NCBI GenBank assembly: GCA_013368445.1
Contig: JAACJO010000020.1
Coordinates: 310,001-374,000, forward strand
Length of the DNA: 64,000 nucleotides
From: Leucocoprinus leucothites
Lineage: Eukaryota > Basidiomycota > Agaricomycetes > Agaricales > Agaricaceae
Reading direction: 5' to 3'
Shown here: positions 1 to 12,500 of the stretch, one piece after another
Layout: every line of letters starts with the position of its first letter
Position numbering within the stretch: the stretch's first letter is position 1
Notes under the pieces: model-generated
What the model was told of the DNA's origin: nothing
Database searches by the model: none
What the model saw: the letters and a program-made list of their open reading frames with translations, nothing else
Made by a program: the position numbers and the translations under genes

Positions 1-837
1 GTTAACAACCTCACGAATCTAATATATAATTACGTATTAGAACCCCAGAACTCCCCAACTAGGACAAACAACAGAAACTTACCCTCTGTTTGAAAGTGTG
101 GAGGTCATTTTGGGTCAAAGTGTCAGCTTTGGCGACGACAGGAATCAAGTTGACACGAGTTCCGAGACGCTTCATGATTTCAATGTCGAGAGGTTTGAGT
201 CTACACGAAGGCGTGTCAATTGAAGCTAAACGCGAAAAAAGGCGCTAGATGACTATCACATACGTGTGTCCAGTAGGGCGTATGAAGTAGAGACAAGCGT
301 GTACACGCAGGTCAGTCTTCTCGCTCCTCTGAGGTTGCTGCTCCTGCCTCATATACGCCTCATGCTGGTCGTCAATGAACTCCACAATGGGTGTCCACGA
401 GTCACTGTTGTTGACATAGTCGCCGAATCCAGGTGTATCAATGACCGTGAGCTTGACCTTGAACTGCTTCTCCTCAAGCTCAGCCTTGATTATCTCCACC
501 TCAGTCAGCTTGTCAAGCTGCTTGTGGTGACGCCTGTTGTAGTTTTTAGGAGGCGAAAGTTCGGTGGAAAAGAGGGTGTTGATGAGAGTGGTTTTTCCAA
601 GACCAGACTCGCCTGCCACGAGGTATAGAAATGAGTACGACGCGTGTTGTAAGATGAGAAGAAAGCAGATACTGACCGACAACCATGATTGTGAAGTGGG
701 CACCCCGCTTGGCAACAATCTTGTGCCTCTGCAGACGCGTCAGACGTGGCTATCTCACAGGACGACAACAGCGAGCATACCTGGTTGGGGAGGTTGGCAA
801 TGCCAATACCATCATTAATGGGTGCGACGGAGGCCAT
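1..837 (-). CDS. CDC12: Septin, CDC12 type (3' end beyond window)
   Basis: Septin GTPase of the cytokinesis and cell-polarity filament system. Spliced exons, in transcription order: 837-781, 728-677, 612-264 and 200-83; the last donor (GTAAGT) reads into an intron that leaves the window. All junctions have GT/AG ends and keep frame. The first exon encodes a short 19-residue N-terminus ending LPNQ. The GTP-binding P-loop is GESGLGKTT, the G3 motif DTPGFGD, and the G4-type motif AKAD in exon 4. The RQEQQP run after [10 protein letters not shown] and the short N-terminus fit the Cdc12 subgroup better than Cdc3, Cdc10 or Cdc11; this subgroup call is from memory of family patterns. The C-terminal coiled coil expected for Cdc12 lies outside the window. 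Confidence 0.92.
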
Positions 838-3800
838 TGAGGGAGGATGTATGGGGAAAGGACGACTACGGTGACAATGCAGCTCAACCAAAAATCGTTT
901 CAGAATGAGGCTACCTTTGTTTGGCTCTGCTTGCACTCTACTTCTCCATCACTCCCGCGCCTCCTAGTTCCCGGCTGTGGCTTGGTCCAAGCTCCTCAGG
1001 CTCATTCTCGGAGAGCGCTGAAAGGGGCAGGCTATCTTGTGGCTCCTGTTCATGCTGCAATAATTATTCTTGGAATTCAAGGGGGAAAATATCGAGTTTA
1101 AATGCGTTGCTGGATGGTCCACAGAGGCCACACTACAAAGCTCATTTATTTACGACGATATACCAATGAACACACAACAACTGCAGCGATATCTCCGACT
1201 AACAATTCCCAAGATACATTTTCAAGGCGTCTCTTTCCGGCTGATCAACCGTCAAGTTATAAAAATACTTTACATGGATCCAAGAACGAGTATAAATGCA
1301 ACGGAACTGTAACGCAGGGGGCATCCAAGATGTAGGACCTAACCAGTCACATAGTCAGCACAACCCTATGCATTGGCTCCTGAAAGCCAAATTGGCGAAA
1401 GAGAGGGGGAGGAATGACGAACCTTGAGCTCCTCTAGCACCATTAAGCTCACGAGTGACAGCGACGAGTTGGGGTCTTGTTAAATCATTAGCGAAAGCTT
1501 CGCGTAGACTGTTGTTCCATGAACTAGCTCCTGAGATCCAAGCTTCTTCAAGTGGTACGATGTGGCTCTATTAAAAAGTCGCGGCATGCATAAATGGGCG
1601 GCGGTCAGTCGGCTGCGAGAGGAGGGTACTAAGTAGTAGAAAACGCACAATGTCAAGGCTGCTTGCTCGGTAAGTGACGATCGCGTCATAAGGCGAATAC
1701 CAGTTGCCGTGTTTCACAATACAGTCAGAATCAGTGACGACAGCATTTCCATCGCGTTTCAAGACGGCTGTAGATTGAAAATGTCGTTAGAATTCCCCAT
1801 CTTGGATCCAGAAGTAAAGTCAACTGACCGTTTCTCGTATCGCATTTGTCGTAAGCTGTCGGTCAAAAAATCAACCCAAACCCCACTGAGAAAATCAACG
1901 CCACGTACCGATAGACCAGGTAGGGAACAAATCGCGCTCATAAGCCGGCTCTGCACTCTTTGGTGCAACCGTCACTAACAAACAAATTAGCCTCCTCCTT
2001 TTCCATTGAACCGAATTTTTGCACTAACAATTTCCAAGGTAATTCGTCGCAGTAACAGTATCCACAGGCTCAGGAATCGTTGCAAGGGCAGGAACCGCGA
2101 GGAGGCCAAAGCCAAAAAGGACAAAAGACACGAGCTTCATGGCCACGGTGAGGACAGAGTTGAAAAAGTGGAGACGAGCGTCCAATCATGACCTCCCTGG
2201 TTTCCTGCTGTCTGCCGCATTGTTTTGGCTTAGCGGCATTTCTGGGGCCTTTGAACCTGAACAAATGGGCGCATCAATTACGTTCCCGTGGGCGTCTAAC
2301 CGACTGATGGATTTCGAGCAGATAATAAGTTACAGTCGCAAAAGCAATATTAAACGTTTCTACAGCGACTCCGACTCGGCTACTTTGTCGACTCCACTCG
2401 CAGTCGTTTCGAAAGCGAATTGATGACCGAAGTATATACACCGAGCGTCTACCGACCGATCACCCATACTAGATAACTCATGTCTTCTCCGACTCGGTTG
2501 ATATATTACCGATTTGAATTAGACCCTCACGAGTCCGTCTCGCAATCGTTAGTAGATGAACACTACAGTCCCATGGTCACTAGCCAGTTTCCGATTGAAA
2601 TTGCACCCATCTCATACCCAACCCAACGTCAGGAGCTCGAGCTAAGGAATCAAATGAGACCATTAAAAGCGACATACAGCTCCCGAACATTTAGTGGCAG
2701 TAAGGACAGAAGACTAGTCGGTTTTGCTCCATTGATTTAAATTTGTCAAGTAGGACTGTAAGACGTCTTTCCCGATCGCATCGGCGATTTTGACACTCCA
2801 CCTGTACGGAAGAAGAGGCTAATCGCGGGGATCCGAACATCTCTTAATGAGGTACTTTTTGGTTAGCTAATTGAATTAAGAAGCAACTCGCCATCCTCAA
2901 TGCCAATTTGCCTGCCGATACACATAGGATAACGTACCCATTAGTACTTCCCAAGGCATTCAGAATGTTTCACCTGGATCGGACACCCAGATTATCTCCA
3001 GCGCAGGGCGACACAGCATTGACAGCTCGCAGCCGACAGAGTTTATCGTCAAATCCATATGTCATATGGAACTCTCGGATAACGGCACGAAAAACATAGG
3101 TGAACATACACCAAACTGAGATTCGAAGCCTCAACAAGGTCACAAGTCTTGTCTAACTGATGGACGAACTATTCACAGAGTGCCACGATGGCAAATTGCT
3201 TGGCTCTGGAAACCACGCGATACCCATTTCAAACATATTGCAAACAAAAGTCTAATCATAGGTTAATCGCCTGACTCGCATGCTTAGACACGCTGAGCTT
3301 CGCCAAAGATGAGGAAACAAGCGCAGATTGAGTGCTCTGGATCGTTGCAAGCGTCCGCCACACATGTTGGATTAAAAAAAGCCGAACAACAGTGAACCCG
3401 AGAGTCAATCACCCATTTGAGTAATTCTGATAACTAGTATGAATGTCCACCATGGCGAAACAAAGGCTTTGCCATGAGAGCGTGCAAACTCCACGTTCAG
3501 ATCGGAACCCCCGTTTTGTCAAACACAATCTTCCTCCGAAGTCATAGATGACGCAGAAAGAAGCGCGAGACTAGCGTGCCGAGATAGATAACAGAGGTAT
3601 TTGGAGTGAATAGGCATTTCAGAAGACTGTGTTGCAAACAGCAGGAAGCCATGAGACACGCATAAGGCATTTCTACACAATAAAGTTCTTCTGCACGCTG
3701 ATGCAGGAATGTATTGATGTTACACAAGCCGATGGGGAGCGTCAGGGAAGGAAATGAGATTGGGCTAAAGAATGGGTTCCGAAAACGGAACGGGGAATTG

Positions 3801-3895
3801 ATGAATGAATATGTGCTTAGTCAGCAGAGATGCGCGTCGAGCTTGCGCGTCCAGACATTTATAAAGTGTCACCTTCCCTTTCTGCCCCCTCCACC
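838..3895. other. Intergenic, no gene recognised
   Basis: About 3 kb between the septin start and the proteasome gene. Open frames are all under 100 codons, overlap one another on both strands and show no recognisable domain or convincing splice pattern. I see no transposon ends or tandem repeats here. It must hold the septin promoter on its left and the proteasome promoter on its right; a TTTATAAAG run at about 3,858 lies just upstream of the proteasome ATG. Confidence 0.5.
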
Positions 3896-4953
3896 ATGGA
3901 TCACTTTCCGACAAATTGGGGCCGCCCCGTATGTTTTCTGTCTTTTGATATTCGCATTATGCTAATTACTAGAACAGCGCAATGATGCCTACGACGCCTA
4001 TGGCACATTTCCTCTACCCCACCGACCCAATAACAATACCAAGGACGCTTTTGCCTCTGCCGTTCAGCGTACTCAGTGAGTAGATCGATGTGGCGCTACG
4101 TGCATTATTTACTGAACGACATTCACAAGGCAGCCGATCGTCACAGGAACGAGTGTTCTTGCTCTGAAATACAAGGACGGTATCATGATGGCTGCAGACA
4201 CCCTAGGTAAACCCCTCAAACATCGCGCTTATTTTGTTTGCTGATTGAAGATAGCTTCATATGGCTCCCTCGCCCGCTTCAAGGACATCCAGCGGTTGCA
4301 CCCAATTGGCAACTATACCGTCATCGGCGCCGGTGGCGATATGTCCGACTTCCAATACATCCAGAAGTTCTTGCAGGAGCTTATCATCGATGAATTCACC
4401 TCTCAAGACGGTCACGATTTAGGCCCTGCGCAGATTCACGAGTACCTATCTCAAGTCATGTACTCTCGTCGATCAAAGCTAAACCCACTATGGAATTCCT
4501 TGCTCGTTGGTGGCTTCAAGGATGGGAAGAGGTATTTCAGGCTAACTGGATCTATGCCAAGCATTTCTGACCGTTCTTCTCAGCTTCTTAGCCTACGTTG
4601 ACCTCTTGGGAACCACCTACTCCGCTTCGACACTCGCCACTGGCTACGGAGCTTACATTGCCCAGCCACTACTGCGCAAAGAAGTCGAAGGCAAGGAAGA
4701 CACTCTGACAGAAGAAGAGGCCGCACGAATTATGGAAACATGCATCCGAGTACTCTACTACAGAGATGCTCGAAGCATTGATAAGGTTCGTCTCCCCCAA
4801 TTATAGCGTTAAAAACCCATCGGGCTCAATTTCTTGTAGTACCAACTCGCCACCATCACTGCGGACGGAATCAAGATTACCGATTCTCGTCCTATTTCAA
4901 CATCATGGTCATTTGCTGAAGGTATCCGAGGGTATGGTGCCCAGACCCAGTGA
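3896..4953 (+). CDS. PRE4: 20S proteasome subunit beta-7 (PSMB4/PRE4)
   Basis: Non-catalytic beta subunit of the 20S core particle. Exons are 3896-3928, 3978-4075, 4130-4206, 4255-4531, 4584-4785 and 4840-4953, giving about 266 residues with every junction in frame. Family signatures in order: the ADTLASYGSLARFKD region, then GGDMSDFQYI, MYSRRSKLNPLWN, AYVDLLGTTY, LATGYGAYIAQPLLR and VLYYRDARS; these match PSMB4/Pre4 rather than the catalytic beta subunits. An N-terminal prosegment of about 45 residues precedes the QPIVTGTSVLAL start of the mature fold, as expected for this subunit. The ATG sits in a CCACCATGG context, a good fungal start. Expected to act in the nucleus and cytosol. Confidence 0.95.
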
Positions 4954-6340
4954 ACTTCATGAACAACGTGTACATTATGTTCTTTTCTCGTTTTGTCTCT
5001 GTTAAATTGCAAAGGGTTTCTCTTCCCATGCTTCAAGAATCGAACCACGCTCACTCATTCAATCCGCCGGCCTTTTCTCTGATTTAATTGATCCCTCGTT
5101 GGCCGGTATTTTAAGAGACCCTATCACGTGTATACCACCTCTCGGTGTAAGTATACTTAGGACTGACTACCCTCCAATGATCCCCCGCGTTGATGCACTC
5201 GGCAGCATGCGCAAGCCCGCACAAGCTTCGTTCTCGTTCTGATGCCATGCCTCACATGATTATCGTTATTCTGACTTTTTGAGCACTTTGGGCAGTGCCA
5301 CGTAACCCCTTCGCCTTCAATCGTGGTATACATAAGACCGTCAAAGCCACAAGACAGCTGTCTCCCACCACCAAGTCGTACACTCTCCCTTCGGCGGGCC
5401 CCGCATTGTGCATTGTGCAATGCCCTTAGACCAGGCCTCATTCCATTGACCTGAGCTATTTTCTTGAATGAAACTCTTCCCAGGGTTATTCTACATTGCC
5501 TGTATCGTCCTTTTGGGTATCCGACTGCGCCCACTCCACCAGCACCACTCGTCCCTTTCGGCATCAATTAGCAGTGTTGGTCGGTGGCAGAGAGAATTCA
5601 ATCTCTGTATTGGATGGCTGCATAGACTTTTCACCGCGCTCATATCCTGGCTATACAGACACTCGGCGCCGCTGTATTGCCTTCCTCCACCTTCCACTGC
5701 CACCCCCGACTCGGGGTACACATTCTTCACATGGTTTTCACTGTGGCGTTCAGCTGCCAACGTTGAACGCCTCAAGTCTGTCGTTTCTGGGTGTGGACTA
5801 CTAAGAGAGGTTTCGGGATGTGTTTATGCCCCTGTGGCTGCTACCTTTGAGTTTATACGGATGTACTGTATGGGTAGTGCGCAGGCCGGGGATCAAATGT
5901 CAGACTCGATGATGGTGAGTGTCTAGTCTTTAAAGTTCATGGGTTTTCGGGAACGGTTCCTTGGACCACTCATTTATCTCTTATATGTATATGCCAATGA
6001 CACGTTGATCAGTTCGTGTCAATGGAGGTGTCCTATGTTTGATCTGATCCGAGGGGGAAAGGCCCAAGGGTCGGGGCGCATCACACTGATCGGCAATGTC
6101 ATTCTTAGGGCACTGCTGATTGGAAGGTGAAGGATAGTGGGGGAATTTATTTTTTCCTTTCTTTTTTCCCCCTCTGGATTTATGGCTCCGATGATGTTGT
6201 GCTATTTATTCCCCGAGATGGCCTCGACCCTCAGTTTCGCTTTTTATAGCCCTGCTGTGGACAAAGATCTTTGATGGACGCCTATGTAAACGCTCGATCC
6301 CAGCAGTGCCTCTAACTGTACATCAAAGGGTGTCCCAACA
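4954..6340. other. Unassigned stretch; possible unknown small gene
   Basis: The first part is presumably 3' UTR of the proteasome gene. A plus-strand stretch at about 5,020-5,145 reads as plausible protein and ends at a strong GTAAGT donor, and a plus-strand frame at 5,468-5,926 begins with a hydrophobic segment (residues about 3-18). I could not join these into a gene and recognise no domain, so no coding call is made. Confidence 0.3.
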
Positions 6341-8470
6341 GTGTTGGTTACTTACTGACCAACAGATTCTGACTTCTTTTTTTTTGGCTTTCCCTTGGTT
6401 GATCCCATCCGGCCTCGACTCCGTCCGTTGACTAACGAACGAATCTGCCAACAGGGGAGAATTCTCGCACTATGTCGAACAGCATCCGACCCCTTGTTAG
6501 AACTCCCAGGATTCGGTACGCCCATTCCTTTGATCACCGAGTTGGAGGAATTGGGGGTTGTTGAAGAGTTAAAAAATCGGATAGTAGGTGAGTGGCCGAT
6601 TTGTGCTTGTGGTGACATCCGTCAGTGCGCCTGGGGTTGACATCGTATTTCATATTCGCTCAGGTCAGGTGTGACATTAACTATCAATATCGGGCTTCAA
6701 GGGAGCCATTCGAGAAGTAGTACCATGGTCCACCAGATACTAAATATAGCCACGGCTCCAATCATCCGCTGTGATTGAGATAATATTTATCTTACAACTG
6801 GGTAGTAGGACGATGACCAGGGATGCATCAAGCACACCTTTCCAAGTCACAGAATTTTAACTGTATCCCCGTCCTGTGTGATTTTCTTTTTACGCGCGTA
6901 AAGCCTGGATCCCACCGCACCACCAATCAACAGGAGCAAGACTAGCGACACAACCACACCAACGATTATGGAAAGCCGGTGTTTAGAGTTCTGAGCTGCT
7001 TTCCGTGCGGCATTCTGTTGATCGAGCCCTTGCTGAGTGGTCGTGATTGTCCCGAACCCAATACAACTGACATCCGTTGAACCTGAGAGTGTGGTGAGAC
7101 GATCTGGTTTACTGTGCTGCAAATTACTCACCATACGTTGATACGAACTGCGTTCCAGTGGCCCACCTGCCCATGCTGCGATGAATAATGAAGTGAGTAA
7201 CGTTACAAACAGAAACTCGCAAAGACTGGTTGACCTATCAGTAACGGCCGCTGCGCTATCGGGTGAGTACATTCAAATCCCGCGTCAAGGAGTACGACTC
7301 ACCGAAAAGAACGGTATTAGGGTCAGCGCGATTGATGAAAACGAGAGCGTCGTCGGTCGATGGAACGGTAATATTTGTAATTACAGGCGAGTTCCTCGCG
7401 GTCAGGACAACTGTATACGGAGGTTGACCACCATTAATGTTGAGCCTCCATGGTTGGCACGTTTCGAGAGTCCCGCTACCGTCTTGTGTGGTATTGGATG
7501 AGATTGTAAAGTCTTCAGGGGAGGGAGGGAGGACGCAAGTAGTTGAATCGGCATCTAATTGAAATGGATCTTGAGTATACAAGGAATTTGAAAGAAAGAA
7601 ATCACCGGAATACGCACTTTCTGCTATCTCGAATATTGAGCCAGATGTGCCACCCGTGTCCCCCAAAGAATCTATCACTTGCAAGATCAGCCTGGTGCCT
7701 GCCACATACGTGAGTTATGATGAGGCAAAATGATGTTAAATCAACCGTTACCAATTGGATGTTGTGGGGTCCACGAGAGTGTATCATTGTCGTTTCCGAT
7801 AGGAGAGACAATCGGCTGACCGCCCTCTGGAAAGGCCATCATGTAGTAGGGAGGAGTGCCAGAGTAGTTCCCGGCGGTCGCATTCTTTAGATTCGGAAAT
7901 ACTACGATTGAAAATTTGAAGCACGATGGTAATGCTATTGACAAGAACTGGGGGACCGATCAGGACGGATGGGCAGAGGGGAGTCAAGAGAGAGAGGACG
8001 CTTACATCCGTCCGAAACTTCCAACCGAACGTCTGGACAGAGTTCTGTCCTAGTGCTTGCAGAATGAGAAACGAAACGACGAGGAATCGGACCAGAATTC
8101 TCCAAAGAACAAACATTTTTGGAATAGGAAGCGGACCGCTGCGGTGTACTCAGTACGGGTAGTGGAGGAAGAAATAAAAAGGAAAGGCCGTAGGCTGAAG
8201 GAGGTCCTGACCTCCGGGAAAACGAAATGTACCAACGATTCCCAGTAGAAAGAAAAGCAGAAAAGCAGATAAATGAACAGCGTCGTTTGGTGGATACTGA
8301 CGCCACGATTCACAAAATGAGTCCTGTCACCATGATCAAATCAGAACTGCCTCTAGATTAGTCTCATCAACAGAGGATTCGGAGGAAACTGATTGCGACG
8401 AGCCAATAATAAACCTAGTACAGATGTGAGCTCCAGGCAAGCGCGCGCCAGTGGGTAACAATTGGTACTA
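6340..8470. repeat. Segmental duplication, left copy (gene A unit)
   Basis: This block is a diverged copy of 8,830-12,500. Homology includes the 3' flank (for example ATCCGTCAGTGCGC at about 6,627 and 9,098), all seven exons of the membrane-protein gene and part of its 5' flank (for example CATCAACAGAG at about 8,368 and 12,394). The left copy is shorter because the gene's 3' end plus the adjoining spacer is missing; the junction lies near 6,846 and corresponds to about 9,330 joined to about 10,735 in the right copy. Confidence 0.8.
6847..8116 (-). CDS. Single-pass membrane protein A, tail-truncated paralogue
   Basis: Seven exons (8116-8006, 7947-7752, 7698-7618, 7554-7303, 7250-7235, 7175-7132, 7082-6847) encode about 311 residues. 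Order: signal peptide (about residues 1-23, hydrophobic core FLVVSFLILQALG), a lumenal or extracellular region with several N-x-S/T sites, a GSTDVSC motif, a short helix-like juxtamembrane stretch, one transmembrane segment (IIVGVVVSLVLLLLIGGAVG), then RKKK and only 11 more residues. The paralogue at 10,149 has a cytoplasmic tail of about 180 residues at this point. The layout is that of a widespread, uncharacterised Agaricomycete family of SKG6/Mid2-like type I membrane proteins; I do not know a function. It may be expressed as a tail-less protein or be a pseudogene, but the reading frame is otherwise intact. Confidence 0.75.
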
Positions 8471-8829
8471 TCAGTTTGTCCGAGCTCTACCTTGTACCCA
8501 ACCTCTTCAATCAGCTTTCTTCGTCCTACTTGTTTTACTCAATTATTTCCCTTATTTTATTGTTCTCGAACTTGTCTGAGAGTGTTACGTTTCGTTGATG
8601 ATACACACACCTTCTTCTGTATTGGAATCAAGCTGGTATTGGGATACATCGATTATTTGGATAATTTAGAGTTCTTAAGGAGTATTAGATGCTATAATTA
8701 GCCTCCAGCTGTAACGTGACGACCAACATCTGACCAAATGCTGAGGACCTTTGATGGGTTTGTGGACACTGGAAACGCGAATCGATGCGAGTAGGAGCCA
8801 TTTATTGCATTTCACAGGTCTTCCTGCTC
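8471..8829. other. Spacer between the two duplicated units
   Basis: AT-rich spacer with no recognisable gene. It presumably carries the promoter region of gene A and the left boundary of the right-hand duplication. Confidence 0.4.
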
Positions 8830-11800
8830 AACATTGTTGGTTGCTTACTGGCTCACATTTCTTTGTTTGCTCCAAGTTGATCCCATATGACCTCGATTCT
8901 GTTCATTGCCAGTTACTGACTCACGATCATGAAAAAAGGACATATTCTTGCATTGTGTCGAACAGCGTCCAACTGGGGCTTTTAGTGCTTGACACGCCCA
9001 TCCCTCTGGTCACTGAGTTAGAGCCCGGGAATCGGGGGCTGAAGACGTTAGTAAATCGGACTCCAGGTAAGATCCCGATTTGTGCTTATGGCGGCATCCG
9101 TCAGTGCGCTTGGGGTTGACCTTGTATTTCATATTCGTCCAAGCCAAATGTGACATTAACAGGCAATACACTATCGAGCTACGAGGAGGCCATTCAGCTA
9201 GCAGGGCACCAGGGCAGCGGATATAAATAGCCAGCGTTCTGATCATCTGTCTGACGTTTGAAATGGTGTTCAACTCTTCATTGGCTGTAGAATGATGACT
9301 CGGAATGTGTCAAGCCCACGTTTCCGATGTATGGTCTGCGGAGTTGGAACAGCTTTATCTCAGTAGCACTCGCAGACGAAGATGCCTCATAGTAAGGGTG
9401 GTGCATAAACCTAGCCTGAGCAGAATAGCCCGTCACCAGTCAACTGAGATATTCCCTCGATTGCTCACAGGTCGAGTATGGCTACCTCAACAGTAGTAGT
9501 CACAGAACCTGTGTTATTAGCGATCCTGAAGTCAATTTCATTGTGGTGATCGGCCAGCCGAACCGAAAATCCATTCAGTCTTCATGAGGCACCAGAACCA
9601 TAGCCACAGTGGGCACTTGTGGGTGGTCATTATGGCAGCCTGTTGGAAAGCTTCAGCCGAATGGTCGGAACACGTCGGTAACGAAGAAAACGACAACTGA
9701 GTAACCGAATCAACAGCCAAAGGAAACTAACAGGGTTCATCCTATAAGCAGGTGACTAGCTATCTGAGCATGGACGTTCATCCATATGGGTAGTGATGGA
9801 GAGAACTCGTCGCTATCAAACCAAAAATAACCTCATACCAGGAACCAAGTGAAGCTGTGAATGATGGGAGTAGCTACGATACAAGATCGCACCGTGGCGT
9901 CACAATTGAATGGAGAGGAGCATAATGAGGATAATGAAAAAGCAACAAGGGTTGATATCGTCGGGTGGTTCGTGGGGAGAGGAAGGTTGTAAAGATAACA
10001 TATACGAGCCATTTTGTTACACACAGACAGGGACACGGGTTAATGGAAAACAAAGGATACCCAACAATAAAACATGCAAGAGGGGAAAGAAATGAAATAG
10101 GAAATGAAAACCATGGCGGGTCCAAGGCAACAACAAATCACCGGCACTTCATGTTCTCCGCTCAGTGCCCTCGGCTGTAGAGCTCTCCGCTGCGTCTGGG
10201 GGTGCAATATATGGGGGAGGAAGCTCACGGACAACTTGACCAGCATCTCGATGTTGATATATGAGCTCGTCACCACCTGTCCCCTGTAATGATCCGGAAC
10301 GGGCAGGCCACATGGGTTGCCCAGAGGACCCAGAAGGTACGGAGTTCCGAGTAAGAGTAGTGGGATTTGACTCCGAAATGCGATCTTGGGCCGCTTCTTG
10401 GGCTTTGGAGCGGCGGACTGATCTCGCCGGGAAGCTGGCGAAACTCGGCCGACTCTGGAGGTTAGCGCCACTAGAAGGGGACTGGGAGGTCATGCCAGAT
10501 GAAAATCTAGTGGAGGTATCGTCACTGAGGGTTTCCGAAGTGTATGGTTCAACCACATAAGGGAGTCCATGCGAGTCAGGAGAAATAAAGCTGGCTTTTC
10601 CGGGGGAGGGAGTGATGACGCTCGAATCCATAAAGTTGTTGATGGAGAGGACTTGGCCTGCGGAGCCGGACTCGACAAATTGACGGGGTGTGACATCGAG
10701 AACTGCCTCCTCGTGCCTTGTGGTTCTCTTCTTCTTACGCACATAAAGCCACGTTCCCGCCGCACCAGCAATCAACAGGAGCAAGACTAGTGACACAACC
10801 ACACCGACGATTATGGAAGTTCGGCGTTTAGAGTTCTGAGCTGCTTTCCGTGCGGCATCTTGTTGATCGAGCTCTTGCTGAGTAGTCGTGATTGTCCCGA
10901 ACCCAATACAACTGACATCCGTTGAACCTGAGAGCGTGGTGAGACGATGATCTAGTTGACTGCGCCGCAAATTACTCACCATGTGTCGATACAAACTGCG
11001 TTCCGTTAGCCCATCTGCCCATGCTGTGATGAATAATGAAATGAGTGTTGTTACAAGCGAAAACTTGCAATGACTAGCTGACCTGTCGATCACGGACGCT
11101 ACGCTATCGAGTGAGTATATTAAAATTACGTAGTAAGTACGACTCACCGAAAAGAACGGTATTAGGGTCAGCGCGATTGATGAAAACAACTGCGTCGTCA
11201 GTCGATGGAACAGTAATGTTCGTGATTACAGGCGAGTTCCTCGCGTCCAGGACGACGGTATAGGGAGGTTGACCACCATTGATGTTGAGTCTCCATGGTT
11301 GGCACGTTTCGAGAGTTCCACTCTCGTCCTGTGTGGTATTGGATGAGATCGTGAAGTCTGAAGGAGGCGATGGGATGTCGCAATTCGTGGCATCGGAATC
11401 TGAGTAGAGTGAAACCTGAGTACGCCAGGCGGAAGCAACCATAGGAATACATACTTGGTACTACCTCGAATATCGAACCAGATGTGCCACCTGTATTCCC
11501 CAACGAATCCACCACTTGCAAGATCAGCTTGGTGCCTGCCACATACGTGAGTTATGATGAGGTAGAACGATGTTAAGTCAACCGTTACCAATTGGATGTT
11601 GTGGGGTCCACGAGAGTGTGTCGTTGTCGTTTCCGATAGGAGAGACAATCGGTTGACGACCCTCTGGAAAAGCCATCATGCGGTAGGGGGGAGTGCCGGA
11701 GTAGTTCCCGGCGGTCGCATTCTTTGGATTCGGAAATACTATGATTGGAAAATTGAAGCATGATGGTACTTTTTGTGACAAGAACTAGGGAGGTCGATCA

Positions 11801-12500
11801 GGATGGATGGGCAAAGGCAAGTCAAGAGAGAGAGCGCTTACATCTGTCCGAAACTTCCAATTGAATGTCTGGTTAGAGTTCTGTCCTAGTGCCTGCAGAA
11901 TGAGGAACGAAGCGACAAGCAGTCGCAGAAGAAACTGCCAGAGAGGTAACATTCTGGGAACAGGAAGGAGTGGGCCGTGTACCCAGTACAGGGAGTGGAG
12001 GAGGTAACGAAAAGGAGGGCCAAGGGAAGAAAGCGACTAGCGCGGAGGAGAATCTTAATAAATAGTCCCCAAAGGGCGGTGCCTAAAAGGTACGTAAGTG
12101 ACTGGAGCACGCTTACTTATTTGTGGCTCAGCGCCCATGTAGGGTGGACTGCGGCACGCACCAGAGAGGACTGGAGGTCCTAGCCTCCGAGAAATAAAAC
12201 GCACCAGCGGGAGATAGAAAGAGAAAAAGAGAAGCAGAGATGCGCTCTTTGCCTACAGGCACCGCTTGGTGGATGCTGATGCTCACGAGAATAAATCCTG
12301 TTGCCATTTGCTGCCATTATGATCAAACTGGAAGGGCATTTGACATCTTCTCTCACAGGCATTGGCATCTGGCTGCACCTAACAACATCAGTTTCATCAA
12401 CAGAGTACGCGGAAGCAACTGATGTCAGCAGGCCGATAGTTGACTGTAGTAGAGCTGTGACCACGAGTATACACCTGTGGGTAACGGTCGTGATCCAATG
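8830..12500. repeat. Segmental duplication, right copy (gene B unit)
   Basis: Right-hand partner of 6,340-8,470. It carries the complete version of the gene (10,149-11,952) plus the 3' spacer 9,330-10,148 that the left copy has lost. Exon sizes 111, 196, 81, 252, 16 and 44 nt are identical in both copies; only the last exon differs (779 versus 236 nt). Confidence 0.8.
10149..11952 (-). CDS. Single-pass membrane protein B with PPxY tail
   Basis: Seven exons (11952-11842, 11784-11589, 11535-11455, 11399-11148, 11098-11083, 11023-10980, 10927-10149) give about 492 residues. Order: signal peptide (about 1-23), extracellular region about 24-240 with many N-x-S/T sites and the GSTDVSC motif, a charged juxtamembrane stretch, a transmembrane segment (IIVGVVVSLVLLLLIAGAAG), a basic RKKKRTTR stop-transfer, and a serine/proline-rich cytoplasmic tail of about 180 residues ending in ELPPPY, a PPxY-type WW-domain ligand. 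In fungi PPxY motifs commonly recruit Rsp5/Nedd4 ubiquitin ligases; that role here is inference. Exon 5 is only 16 nt, but its use is needed to join the frames on both sides, and the paralogue has the same microexon. Confidence 0.85.

Noticed and set aside
5157..5567. 136-codon minus-strand frame with CPKC-like cysteines
   Set aside because: The cysteines do not form a recognisable finger, and the plus strand of the same stretch has equal coding potential; no basis for choosing.
6352..6640. Frames on both strands shared by the duplicated 3' flanks (6,352-6,640 and 8,751-9,273)
   Set aside because: The shared frame is not conserved in length or start between the two copies and lacks any domain; it is better explained as duplicated flank.
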